Of a DNA stretch of 64,000 bases, positions 13,171 to 24,770 are shown one piece after another. The DNA lies in assembly GCA_000497125.2 (NCBI GenBank), contig CM035319.1, positions 1 to 64,000 on the forward strand. Direction: 5' to 3'. Each line of letters begins with the position of its first letter. The stretch's first letter is position 1. Both the position numbers and the translations under genes were made by a program. The DNA comes from Spironucleus salmonicida. Its lineage: Eukaryota; Fornicata; Diplomonadida; Hexamitidae. The notes under the pieces were generated by a model. The model did not search any database. It had not been told where the DNA came from and worked only from the letters and a program-made list of their open reading frames with translations.

Positions 13171-14725
13171 TTACTAAAAGCCTTTTGATTCCAGTGGTGG
13201 ATATAATGTCGTTCCTGAGGTTTCCTAGAATATGTTTTACACATATTTTTGATTAGAATTCAGCGAATAGTATATTCATTCAAATTTTAAATAATTGAAT
13301 TGAGGTTATATTTTAACTACAAGCAAAAGATGGATTTGCAAATAACAAAGAAAGATTAATTATTGAAGCTGATCTTATAAGCAAAATTAATTCAGCTAAG
13401 TTTTCTAGATATTTAAATACATTTTATATAAAATCAAATTAATACGATGAAACAATAGGCATTGTAACATCCAAAAGTTTAATATTGTAACCATTAAATC
13501 GATATATATTTGTTTGGAAAAGTATGACAAATAGAACTAATTAATTATCATTTAATATTTTAAATTAAATTGATAGTAAAAGGATCACATCTCAGGAAGA
13601 AGCTTAATAGAATCAATTTATATTTTTTGTAGATTCTTGTTAAAGTGATTAATACTTATAATTAAAGTTATTTTGTTATTCAATTAAATATATGGACTAT
13701 AATATCCAATCAGATGAAATTAAATTTTTGAAATTAAAAAATTGAAATAATGAGCTATGGTTATTTTGGACTTATGGGTTCAGCATGAGCAGGCAAAACG
13801 TAATCAATAAATAAAATAAATTAAGCATATTAGATTAAAGTAAACTATCAAAGTATAATTTAGATGATGCTCATTTAAGTAATGGAGCTATAACTCATAC
13901 GTTCTTCTTAAGTCCAACTATCGATTGTGATTAAACTTATTAGAAATCAAAAAGCAAAGACAATAGAATTAATATACCATTTGTTGATTCGAATGGAAGG
14001 ACTTCAAAATAAAAGTTATTAATGTTATGTTAAGAATTATAGAAAATGAAAACTATTATAAATCTATCATTTATAATACAAGAATAAATATGATCTCCTT
14101 TAAAAGATAAAGAAATTAAAAAATGGAGATCAAAAACTATTCTTTCAAGTTTTTAAAAACATACTTTCACAATTCGAGTGGCTAAAGCAATAGTATTAAG
14201 AATGTTTAGTTTTATAGAAAGATTGTTTTGATGATGATGTTGATTAGTATACGTAGTTGCTGTATGAATAAATTGGATTGCGTTATAATAAATATTAGAT
14301 ACGAATATAAAAATAGTTTTATTATTAGATGACATGAGTGGAAGTTCAGTATTTCAAACTACAACTGAATCTGATTTCTATAAACTAATTATTTAAAGAA
14401 TATATCTTGGAATTTGGGGGACCATTTCATGTTTGCATTCTATTAAGAAATTGTATGGATCTTTTAGATAGTTGTTTACAACTTTCTTGTTAATGAACGG
14501 TCTCAAGGAAGAACATATAAAAGATATCTTTAAGGATATTGGAAGGATAACAAGTTAAGAATTCGAATCAAAATAGTTTATTGAATTGTATAGTAAAACT
14601 ATTGGTTATTTTGAAAATTATAATTCTAAACATTTATTCAATTAATTTTTAGAGCAATACAATTATGTATATAATAATTAGTTACTATCTTTAGATTAAA
14701 AAATGATAAGTTTATCTGTAAAATG
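13171..14725 (+). pseudogene. Dynein-like relic: AAA2-AAA3 linker and AAA3
   Basis: Blocks in order, in more than one frame. PFDSSGGYNVVPEVSQ resembles the WSFGG block before AAA3. FVDSCQSDQYLQLKLF resembles FINTQDTVRYQHFLES. A P-loop at about 13763-13800 reads FGLMGSA, a TGA, then AGKT, where the intact gene has GASGSGKT; the TGA sits at a glycine position, one base from GGA. KIVLLLDDM (about 14298-14335) matches the AAA3 Walker B block IIYIDDLN. SFRQLFTTFLL followed by HIKDIFKDI matches the conserved F.R.F..F.I....EE.+..IF..I block. The last part, 14330-14725, is open for about 130 codons and ends 25 bases before the 3' end of the opposing gene. I first read this as a kinesin; the Walker B and IF..I blocks favour dynein. 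Confidence 0.5.
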
Positions 14726-14749
14726 ATAAAAAATAGAAATAATAAAATT

Positions 14750-17700
14750 TCATTCAGGTATTATAGATTAAATATAAGTAATTTACTATTAGCTTAGTTA
14801 AAATAACTAAGTAACTTGGTAAACAGCTCTATCTTTTTATAGTAAAGATTGTATCTCTTATATTTCCCATTTAGAGAATTGATTATTATTTCTTAGCTCT
14901 TGTATTCTAGTTTCAATTTGAGATTATGAAAACTAAAAGTCTAAACGCTCTGTCAGCTTAGAAATAGCTATAGACTGACCAAATTAAATCAGTAGTTAAG
15001 CATACTCGTTTATTAGTTATACATCTTGCTTTTTTGTGAAATCTGAAATCTGATATGTATCAGATAGAGAAAATGAGCTTAGCTGGTTAATTTATTATAG
15101 TTAATCTTCATTTTTTATACTTTCTGGTTTTTATTATATTATCTAATTAGTAATTGAGGCCGGTATAGAATCATTATTTCCAGTAATCTAGTAATCTCTT
15201 AATATATTTAACTCTTAATTAAGCTGCTATTAAAGAGGTTTGGTATTAACATTCTAGCTTACAAATATGCTATGAAAAACTTTAAGTTAATCACCAGAAC
15301 TGATCTCTTTGTAATGAGTCTCCAATAAATTTATCAAATAATTAGATAGTTCCTATAATAATAAATCTCCTTTATACCCAAGAATTTTTTCTATGCTAAC
15401 AAAAGATTCAATACATATTGGAATAAAAATTTTTTCTTCTAATTTTGCATTCTGGCCAACTATGAATTAAAGCACGATGCAAATAATTTCTACTGCTTCT
15501 TATTTTAAAACTAAAGGCCCAAATATTATGCGTTCTACAAAATAAATCAGTTAATCGACGATCTTTCCATTGTATAGCAAACTTAAAAATATCTAATCTC
15601 TAGTCGAATCTACTTCAAATATATCTTCTTCTTCATCTTATGAAATCTCGTCAATGATACGATCTATTTTGTCACTTTATTTCTTCATTCCCTCTTTTAA
15701 TTGATATACCTAATCATCAAAACTCTAATAGAGTAAACATATAGTTTATATCATTTCCAAATACTATTAAGTGCAAAACATCTCGCATTAAGAAATTATT
15801 TAAAATTACTGTAAAAATTTCGGGATGAACTAAAAAATACAATGAGAACTGCAAATTAATTCAATATTATTGTTAATCAAATTTTATATTTTAAGATTAA
15901 AATCAGATATTGTTTAAATTTCATTCTACAGGTTTTAAAGTTGATTTTATACTATTTCTAGACTGATTTACATTGGGTTATTATTGTTTTTTGAGTATGT
16001 TAACATATTTTCCTACATTTTTAATATTTATATTTTGCTTTAAAGTTTTGTTTTTAATTTTCCTGAATATCCTTTTAATACGTATGTAAGTTTAGCAAAT
16101 ACATTCAAAAACTACAGTGCTTTTACCAAAAAATGTTGATATTCATATTTCTACTGTTAAAACTCTCCTTGAATGTTCGTGAGCATTTCAAGAAATTACA
16201 TGATTTCTCGATACGCAGTATAAAAAGTTTAAAACAACTAATCAAATTTAAAGTCAATTTAATTAATAATAGTTATATTTTCAGTGATTTAATTCATGAA
16301 AAATATAACGACTGTGATGAAACTAAAAGTCAGTGAAGTAGAAATCAGTTTTTGGCCTTGGGTGTCGTAATCTCTCGAACAACTAGCTATCGACTAAAAA
16401 CGATATTAGAATAATTAGCAACAGAAATTTGAAATATCTTAGAGTTAGTTTGAGATTAAATTCATATAAAGTATTATATTTTAGTTGCAAAATACATTTT
16501 AGCTGTTAATAGAAAATGGCGCATTTGAAAGAAAATTAAATGTGCATTTCACCGATGCTGATTCAATTTTAGTAGAAGGTTGCTTCTTTTATATTTTATC
16601 TACAGTATCTAATTATATATTAGAGATAAATTTATCGTCTGTATTAATTCTAAGCTGATTTTTAAACTTCAACCTATATGCATTATGAAAACGTAAATCT
16701 TTTTAGTTTACTTATGATGGTAATAGAGTTGAATATTTAGAAAATTTATACTCGTTTTGAAATATTGTATTATCGTGTTAGATATTCTTAGGTTAGACTT
16801 TTTAAATTTTAATAAGCTTATCATTCAAAGTAAATGAGAATTTTTTAATAGGCGTATAATTAAGTATATCATTTAATACATCGTTAATTCCTTTAATGTT
16901 ATATTACAAGCTGGTTGACATTTGAACTAGAGAAGAAATAATAATAATCATAAAATTATTGATAATAAATCCTTTTTATGTTAAATACAACAAAATTTCA
17001 ATAATATCTATAAACTAACATTCGTCTATTATGTAATTCAAAAATAATTTAAGCTATAAAATATCTAGCTATGACGACAATATATTTTATAAAAACTATA
17101 GATAGATATTGAGCTTAGATTATTCCTCCTTTTGTTCTATCATAAGTTACGTTATTTTTTCAGATATTTCAGATATTCTGATCTTTGTTTTTATTAATAG
17201 TGAGTCAATATTTTTATCTACTTATTATATTTCATATTATATTTCTGACGAAGAAGTTAATACACATGATATTTCGCTGCTATTATCCTTGAATATCGGT
17301 TCAATATCATCAGGAATATCATCTTCATTCCCTTATATTGATTCAGGTAGTTCTACCATACCTTATTTTTTCAAATCTTTGAGATTTTGTAGCTCTAAAT
17401 TTAAAGTCTGAAGCTATGATAAACAAATTTATTTTTATTCTAAAGTTATATTAATTTCTTCAATCAACGCAATGAAATAAAGACATAATTTTTATCCTGA
17501 GAGTTTCGATACAGCTTGCCTAAATATAATCTTTTACTCGTTCTTTGAGGAAAATTTTAATGAAATAAGTTAACTGCTTTACTCTAGAAGATTCGACAGC
17601 AGCTCATAAACCTAAACATTATCTTACTATAATAGATCTTCTGTAATTTTAAACTATGAATATTTTTAGGGGGCTAAAGGATCAGTATATGACGCTTATA

Positions 17701-17779
17701 TTAATCCTTATATTGTATCGTTAATAGCCTCATTTCTAGTTTCTAGTGCATGAGAAAATGCCTTTATAGCTTTGTCCAT
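14750..17779 (-). CDS. Large glutamine-rich protein of unknown function
   Basis: One frame, 1,009 codons, from ATG (MDKAIKAF) to TGA, with dozens of in-frame TAA/TAG codons read as Gln. No family recognised. Visible features: helical, coiled-coil-prone stretches near residues 110-160 and 560-660; an acidic patch DEEEDIFEVD at about residue 695, followed by a helical block (LIYFVERIIFGPLVL, AVEIICIVLQFIV) that looks like armadillo/HEAT-type packing; a moderately hydrophobic segment FSFITVVIFFM near residue 480 that could be buried or membrane-associated; and Gln/Asn-rich low complexity near the C-terminus. Reading the C-terminal third alone suggests a separate gene starting near 15781, but the frame is continuous to 17779. 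It diverges from the AP beta-like gene with 68 bases between starts. A tethering or scaffolding role is only a guess. Confidence 0.75.
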
Positions 17780-17847
17780 TTATCAACATTATTTATATTA
17801 TACATAATAGAATTTTATATGTTACGAATATGAAGATACTTGCAAAT
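17780..17847. promoter_or_regulatory. Divergent intergenic spacer, presumed bidirectional promoter
   Basis: Only 68 bases separate the two start codons, so both 5' leaders and any promoter elements must lie here or inside the genes. AT-rich; no specific motif recognised. Confidence 0.4.
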
Positions 17848-19728
17848 ATGATTAAGTCAGAACCTGTGTAGATCCAATTAAAATTAGACATAAATACAAC
17901 TTATTAACGATTATAGTCTTAAAATCATCACGAAATACTTTTTGGATTAAAGAACCTTCTTACTATGTATTTCAAAGGGTTAGACGTCTCTTTCTTGATT
18001 CCATAATTACCAAAGTTATCAATTTACTAAGATTATTAGATTAAATCACTGATATTTGCTATTATTGCAGAGTTAAAATTCGAATTTCAGGCAATTTCAG
18101 AAATGATAATTAACACATTATGGAATGATTTGAAGGCTGAAAACACTTACCTACAATAATTGGGCGTTAAATATCTACTCACACTTGGAGCAGATGTAAC
18201 ATTAATCACCAGCATGCCGTAAAATCATATTATTTAAAATTTATTTTACTTGCAAAATTTATAATATGCATATAATAATTCCTAGTACTAAGTATTGTGT
18301 ATTTAAAATTCTATTTTAATGTCAAATCTAACAAAAAATTGTAATTATCACTAACTTAACTTCTATATTGAGCATTTTGACTAAATACCACAACATGCTT
18401 AATTTAATATTTTTGAAATTATTTTGGTATCTAATTTCCAAGTTAGCTACCCAATTTAGTTTCAAAATTTTATAGATTTACTAGAGAGAAGAATTTCTAG
18501 TCTAAGCTTATCAAGTTTAATTAGTATTATAACATTAATTTATAATTTTAAATTGTAGAGTAATAATTTAATAATATAAATTTATAATACATTATTTTTA
18601 TTTAGTTTAAATTAATATTAGTCTATTTAGGTTATAGCTTTAAACAGTATGTTGTCTCTGGTTAAATATTATCCACTATGTACAGTCAGCAGCTAAATGT
18701 AGATTATTTTAAGTTAATCAGATAGTTTTTAGATAATTCGACCGAAATTAAGCATATTTTCAAAGATATAGTAGTTTTTAAACATAGAAAGCCAGGAAAT
18801 ACTGTTTTATAGGTATTACAGTTATTTGCGTTATACATCTACTCTGACTGGTGTGTAAGTATAATTAGTTACAGCCATGGTTTATGATAATATGGGGGAC
18901 TTATTAGCATCTCTACTGACATGGTATCAAAATGATATCTAATAGTATGACAATTAATATTTTTAACTATTTTGGATCTACTTTACGCTTTCTATTTAGG
19001 ATAATAAATTTGAATATGAAACCATTTTAATATTAAAATTAATAGGGAAAATTTTAATTTAAGGATAATAAGTACTAAAAAATAATAATGTTAGCAATTT
19101 GTGTTTATTAGGTTTTATTTAAGTTTACTTTTTAAAAATATATGGCCAATATTTTATATTATAAAATTAAGTAGAACATGAGTATAAAAATTAGTGCATC
19201 AATAGTATAGTATTATTATTATCATATCTGATAGATTTAATGCCATAATTTGCGTTTTAATTATTACATATGATTAATAAAGATGATAGATAATCTTAAT
19301 ATTCGCAACATGCTATGAAAATTATTCTATTAAAAATTCAAAAAGAGCAATAGAGTTATATCAATAAGTATATTGAATTATACAGCAAATTTGAATATAA
19401 TTTCATTTTAGAGGATTTATAATTATCATTAATTTAATTTATTAGTTAATTTAAATTGTCGAGCGATTTCTCTTCGAAAATTTCTATGTTAAATCTGGAG
19501 GAAAGCATCAATATAAGCTATATTTCTAATAGAATTTATAATGTAACATTAAATTATCATAATAAAATAATTTTGACTTAATCTTTACCAAATAACACAA
19601 TACCACCTGTATATGAATCGTTAAAAACAATTATTCATCCAGAATAAACTAACCAGGAATTAAATAATTTTTTTAAAGATAATACAGAAAGTGAAAGTTA
19701 TGAATACTACTCTGAAAGTGAAAATTGA
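17848..19728 (+). CDS. Adaptor-complex large subunit, beta-adaptin-like trunk
   Basis: 626 codons from ATG (MIKSEPVQI) to TGA. The N-terminal 110 residues follow the beta-adaptin pattern. LKNLLTMYFKGLDVSFLIPQL matches the K..I..M..GKDVS.LFP block, and the next helices (IKSLIFAIIAELKFEFQ, then MIINTLWNDLKAENTY) match KKLVYLYL...A...P..A and IN.F.KD....NP. These are alpha-solenoid repeats that form the trunk of AP-1/2/3/4 and COPI beta subunits, which bind mu and sigma subunits and cargo at membranes. Later repeats are divergent. The protein stops at about the length of the trunk, with an acidic Ser/Tyr/Glu-rich tail; no ear domain or clathrin box is seen. Which complex it serves is undecided. 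An AP mu subunit is encoded at 26510. Its stop is 7 bases from the Sec23 stop on the other strand. Confidence 0.6.
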
Positions 19729-19735
19729 TCATTAA

Positions 19736-21985
19736 TCATTCTGCTGTAACAACAGCTTTCTTCAATACTTCTAAAAACTATTAAAGTGAAACATCGTCAG
19801 TCGCAATTGATTCTCCAGAATTTGTATTCTGGCTTTTATTTGTAGAGCTAGGATTAACACGAGCAAGAAGAATACGTGCTTGACTGCTTCCCTAATCAGC
19901 CTCATCGTACCTTGGTGAAGGGAATCTGTACTATAAAATTTGGTCTACCTCTTCCTTAAATGAGTTTAAAAGGTCGTTTACGTTAGCATATTCAGGTTTT
20001 AAATGATATCCTGCCTGTCTCCAGGCAGCAACCGATTGACCACTCCATACTAACACGTTGAAAAAGCTATCAAATATTAGAATTCTGTCCGGATGGCACT
20101 CTGATGCATCCAAAAATACAGGTTCGCCGTCCAAGCAATTAACTGAATATGCAATCAAAACAGGTTATATCATTGAAAGCATTTATTGCACGTTCTACCT
20201 TAAAAGTTGGAAGTGCTTCATTGCAGTTTCATCAGGGCTCTATCCGAACAAATTTATAAGTTCAGAACGCCTGAAATGATACAGAAATTAAGGGAAAAAT
20301 TCATAATTTGGTTAAAATCTAACGGATCCAACGTCATTTGGCACGAACTGTGCAAATTACTTGGAAAGTCTTATACAAGCTCTATCAATAGAACGCACAG
20401 CCTCCTCAGTCGAGGATGTCTGGGTGAGCTTCAACACAGCCATTCTTGATAGGATACAAGCAGCAGCTTCTTAGTCGAATCCTGCCGATATAGCAGCAAA
20501 ATTCTCATTGTAATCAGACTTGAAAGCAAACGAAACCACACGCAGGACTCTTTTCCCCTCTACACTTGTAAATTCAGTTCGGAGCTGTATAAACCGATTC
20601 TAAAGCTGCACCTCGCGGGCCTAGTCAGCTAGGTCGAAAAATATAGCCAGTGTGAGATCCGAATCCAGAGAATTGACTTTCCATTTATCGGTTAGGCCTT
20701 CTCCAATTTCTTGACTTGAAACTGACGACGTTGACTGTTTGAGTGATGCACATGGCCCTATAATACCATTTATACGAATCTAGTTTGATACAGAAATAGT
20801 TAGGGACCCAGAACCTGCTTGAACGAATTCTGTTGCGCTTTCACTAAGAGAGTCTATGAAAAGACGCCAAGATTTTGTGAAAGCCTGATAATTAAAAGAC
20901 TCAGAAATAACGATAGAACCTGAAGTTTTTTTGCATAAATCAACAGATTCAAAAATACCAATTTGGTCAACCGAGCAACCGAAAATATGAACTGCTGAAT
21001 TTGAGGCAACTGCTCTTTCGGTAAGTTTTTCGTAATATTTTTGGCAGTCTTTTACATGCTTAGCCGGCTCATTTTTGAGCTGAATATCAGGCCAATGACG
21101 TAAATGCTGTGTAATATCTGAATCAACTATTTAACCTGGGCCAGCTGTGCAAGGTCCTGAGCTGAAAAGGGCTAGCTTGCCGATGGGAAGTTTATGCTGT
21201 TGAACTAGTGAATGATGAAGCGAATACAGAATACTTACACCAATACTCGTTGCCAGGCCTGTGCAGCGTAGTTGTCTGTGCTTTTACTAAATAGTCCATG
21301 GGTCGATTGTAAGATCTTCAATAGTTTACACGAAACTATCTCTACAATATGAAAGTGGTAAAACAAACCTCTAGGCAGGGTTTTTAAGGCTTAAAAACTG
21401 TTCAATTTAAATTGGTGATAAATCTACTGTTCCTCTGAAGACGACTCTTCTTGGACAGATTTCATAATGGACTTCGTGAACGTTAACCATTGTTCCAAAT
21501 GTTACTAATGCTACTTTGAAGTCGTCTTAAAGGAGATCAGCCGCCATTTGAACGGATTGTTTTTATTTTTCGAGCTCGTCTTCGGTACAACTCAGATCAA
21601 TACAGAATACAATAACTTTCGACTCTGAAGTGCTACTAATTTCATATTCAATGCAGCGATACTGGGAGTGCAATTCTGCTGGTTTTTTATCGCTAGATAT
21701 TCCTGCGTAGGAAGAAGGTAGGGTCTAGTTTGTGCTACAAAATACACATTAGTATTGTTTTGTGTTAAAATCTACTGGTGTGTACGGGTTGAGTACCGCA
21801 GTGCACTTTGTACAGCGAACAGGAGGGTATTTAAAGCGTTAGCTACACTACTTTAATGGTGTGTAAAGAACTGAAAGAGGTACAGTAGCACGCATATTTT
21901 CATGTTTAAGATGAGGCCAAATATTCCAAGGAGCACGAATGCCAGTTTAGTCTTCGTTCGATAGGAATATATCTGCAGAGGACAT
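19736..21985 (-). CDS. SEC23: COPII coat subunit Sec23
   Basis: 749 codons, near the usual 760-770. The zinc finger is intact, with C-x2-C at residues 58 and 61 and C-x2-C at 80 and 83 (VRCTKCTAVLNPY ... YQCVFC). It is followed by the trunk domain (KVIVFCIDLS), the helical domain, and a gelsolin-like C-terminal region with VAAWRQAGYHLKPEY. The C-terminus SQARILLARVNPS then TDDVSLQQFLEVLKK is diagnostic for Sec23 rather than Sec24. Sec23 is the GTPase-activating subunit for Sar1 on ER exit sites and forms the inner COPII coat with Sec24. The arginine finger lies in a region I did not align residue by residue. The gene is less AT-rich than its flanks. It converges on the AP beta-like gene and diverges from the CSN4-like gene with an 80-base gap. 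Confidence 0.95.
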
Positions 21986-22065
21986 TGGTGGAGTGTTTAG
22001 ATAAAAGACATATTATATGTATTATATACATACATATTTATTTTTACTTATTAACCTCTAAATTA
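21986..22065. promoter_or_regulatory. Divergent spacer between Sec23 and CSN4-like starts
   Basis: 80 bases, strongly AT-rich with an ATTATATAC-like stretch. Presumed shared promoter region; no defined element. Confidence 0.4.
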
Positions 22066-23037
22066 ATGTCTATGCAAGAGTTAGCGTAACAAATTTTAAA
22101 AGCGCCATCCATGTTGACTGAAGATAATAAAAAAGACGAATCATTAGCATAGGCCATCATACAATTAAAACCTCAAGAAACCATTCTCTATTCTGTAATA
22201 TCTCAGTTTAACTCAGTACCTTTATTGTTGCAAATATAGTCTTCATTATCAAAAGCATTATAAGAATCGGTGTAGATTTAAATTTTAGAACTTACAACAG
22301 ATCCTCACTATTTAAAATCTGCTGAAGCTTTACTTAAAGAAATTCAAGTACCAGCAAAGCTTGTTCGTGCTTAAATTGCATACCTTAATCTTCTTTTTAT
22401 TAATGACCATATTATTAAGGCGTAGTCTATTGCATAATCTGTTCGTGCATCTGCAACCCAGCTTACCCCATTGGTTCAGTCAAAACTTGATTTAATATCT
22501 GCTAAAATTTCAGCAGCGGCTGGTGATTATTTTCAAGCTGCTGGATACTTCCAAGAAGCTTTAAATCTTTAGAATTGTGTTTTAGAGCTACTCCTTACAA
22601 AGCTACTTTCTGGGTCTTATCATGAGTTAGAGAAAATTGCTTCCGAGCACCTGACTGATAAAACTAAGCTCTGTATTGAATTAAGTGGAATTCTATAGTC
22701 TAAAAATAATGGTTTTCTAAGTTAAATAGAAAATATTTCCAATTAAATTGATCATGTTTTATCAGAGAAATTATTAGAAATAGAAATTTAGAAATATGTG
22801 AAAAAAGCACTCAAATTTTATGAAAAAGTGTAAATATCTCATATCAGTGAGATTAGTGGAGTAAGATAGGATAGGATTGCTGACATGATACAAAAAATGA
22901 TACTTAATGATGATTTAGAGTTCGCTGTTGATGGAAGAAGTGGGGTATTGCATAGATAAGTTAAATCTGTAGAAGAAAGCGTTAATGTGCTGAGAAAGGG
23001 TGTCGAAGTTGTCAGTGCTCTTAATAAATGGATGTGA
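22066..23037 (+). CDS. CSN4: PCI-domain protein, COP9 signalosome subunit 4-like
   Basis: 323 codons. Helical repeats fill the first 200 residues (LVRAQIAYLNLLFIN, SAAAGDYFQAAGYFQEAL). They are followed by a winged-helix ending: ISHISEISGVRQDRIADMIQK, a short loop, DLEFAVDGRSGVLH, and a final long helix. That ending matches the CSN4 pattern (F.ELG.LL.I...+AE+IA..MI.EGR..G.IDQ..G.V.F) better than the other PCI subunits I know (Rpn5, eIF3), but they are related and CSN4 is usually about 400 residues. CSN4 belongs to the signalosome that removes Nedd8 from cullins; without its partners in view, a proteasome-lid Rpn5 identity stays open. The alternative start at the third codon (MQEL) would change little. 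Confidence 0.65.
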
Positions 23038-23565
23038 TCTTGATTTTATTATTTCTTTTAAAATTATTATTTCATCCTAGCTATATACTTGTGTTAATAT
23101 TTTTTTTAATCATCAAGTTAAAATACGGCAATAAATAAATTTTTTCTAAATACAGTATAAGTATTATATTTCGTAATCAGTTTCCTATCTATAACTATTA
23201 ACATATTTATATAAACTGTTAATATTTGATTAAAAATTAAAAAAATAATTATAATTCTATACTTATCCTTGCCTCAATAAATAAATTCTGATATGTTTTA
23301 ACCTAATTTTCATGTATGCCTTAATAATCTCTTAAAAATTATGCAGAAGTAAATATTTCTATCAAATAATATGTATAATCTTTTCATATTTTCATCATAT
23401 TAAAATAATATGAAATAGTTTTAAATTTACTATAAATTTATTATATGCTAATTATTATAAACTATACTAGAGTATTTACAGTTATTATTTATATAATAGA
23501 GTATAAATTAACAAATTAAAAGTTGTATTTATCATTATATACTAAGTTTATATTTATCTTACAAA
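23038..23565. other. AT-rich spacer, no gene seen
   Basis: 528 bases, above 80% A+T by eye. It contains the 3' flank of the CSN4-like gene and the 5' flank of the RhoGAP gene; no coding frame or RNA gene recognised. Confidence 0.6.
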
Positions 23566-24765
23566 ATGAATAAATAGGACTTCTAGAAGTCACCACAACT
23601 AAACTAGCCTTAGAAAAATATCCTTTAAGTTATACATGATTTTTCTGCTAAAAATATGCCATATTATTAACAGGATAAATAATTTATTGCAGTTTAAAAA
23701 GGATAAGAAGTCAACCTTCTGTACACTGCAACAGACTCCGTTACACAACAAGGTCCTACCCTAACTGCAATATCTAAATATAAAAATTGGCTCTATGTTC
23801 AACATAAAACCCCTGAATAGGATTCATAAGGCTGGATTCCTTCAACATATGTAAAATACCTATCAGAGTCTGAAAATGATCTTTTCAGTGTTGAATTGCA
23901 GGATTTAATGTAATTTGAGAACCGAATTCTACCTAAATTTCTCGAAGAAAGTTTCTAACTTGTTGATTCTTTCGGTAAAATCGACGGAATTTTCAGAAAA
24001 TCTGCGTCTACAGAAGAAAAAAATCAACTATTCTCCGAACTTAATTCAACACACTCATTATCACAGTCAATTATTCATTATTATGCTTCAAAATAGCTAC
24101 AACTGCCTAAACTATCCAAAGACTCTCCACTATCAGATATTTTATAATTAGCAGACGAAATTCAAACACAAACACTACACGTGGTTGCTAATCTAGTAAA
24201 ATAGTACTTTAATCTTCTGCCAACAAAACTGATATAATAACACGCACTTTCACTCCTTTTGCAAAATTAGAAGCTCCCAATAGTTGAAAGGCTGCCAAAA
24301 TATGCAAGAATTTTAGAAAAAAATCTAGATTTTGAAGAATTTGTTATTCTGCGATTCCTACTATAATTCCTTTTCAAAATGAGCCAGTTCTCGGCCAAAA
24401 CATAAATGGAGGCAGAATAGATTGGATAACTTTTTAGCCCGAACGTAATGGACTCTGATGTTTAGGAAATTTTTACTTTCCTTGTCGTATCTTAGCCAGA
24501 AATTGAAAAAATTTACTCAAAATGGCCTCTACCAAAATGTAGCATTCCCACCACATAAGTGAAGTGGAAGCAGTAGTTCACAAAGGTGTTCTAGGGCGGC
24601 GAGGGTGTTGTCCTGAAGGATTTCATTTGCTAGGACCCGTAAATGCTGTTTGCACGTCAGGGAAACAAAATCCAGGTCATGAACGTACACAAGCGCTGGG
24701 TTTTGGGCAAAATTGATGACAGAATCGGCTGGATTCCGTTCACGTGCATATAAATTAACTAGTGA
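23566..24765 (+). CDS. SH3-RhoGAP-SH3 protein
   Basis: 399 codons with three domains. SH3-1 is at about residues 24-105 (VIHDFSAKNMPYY, WLYVQHK, GWIPSTYVKYL: the ALYDF, W and P..Y elements). The RhoGAP domain is at about 115-300. GIFRKSASTEEKNQL carries the arginine finger in the expected G.FR.S context, VANLVKQYFNLLPTKLI is the K..LR.LPEPL helix, and FLFKMSQ...NQMEAE followed by LFSPNVM is the N.M....LA..F.PN block. SH3-2 is at about 335-395 (KDFICQDPQMLFAR, GWIPFTCI). RhoGAPs speed GTP hydrolysis on Rho/Rac GTPases; two flanking SH3 domains suggest a scaffold tied to proline-rich partners in actin control. Its TGA is followed after 5 bases by the opposing PP2A B'' stop. The second SH3 is encoded by noticeably more GC-rich DNA. 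Confidence 0.88.
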
Positions 24766-24770
24766 TAAAT

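Noticed and set aside
13760-14330. Kinesin motor domain (P-loop, then INIPFVDSNGR as a switch II)
   Set aside because: The spacing between P-loop and supposed switch II is far too short for kinesin, and the later Walker B and IF..I blocks fit dynein AAA3 better.
14750-15781. A separate minus-strand gene of about 340 codons starting at 15781
   Set aside because: The same frame is open upstream to 17779 without TGA, so it is the C-terminal third of one larger gene.
17109-17411. Plus-strand Ser/Ile-rich open frame of 100 codons
   Set aside because: Antisense shadow of the 1,009-residue minus-strand gene.
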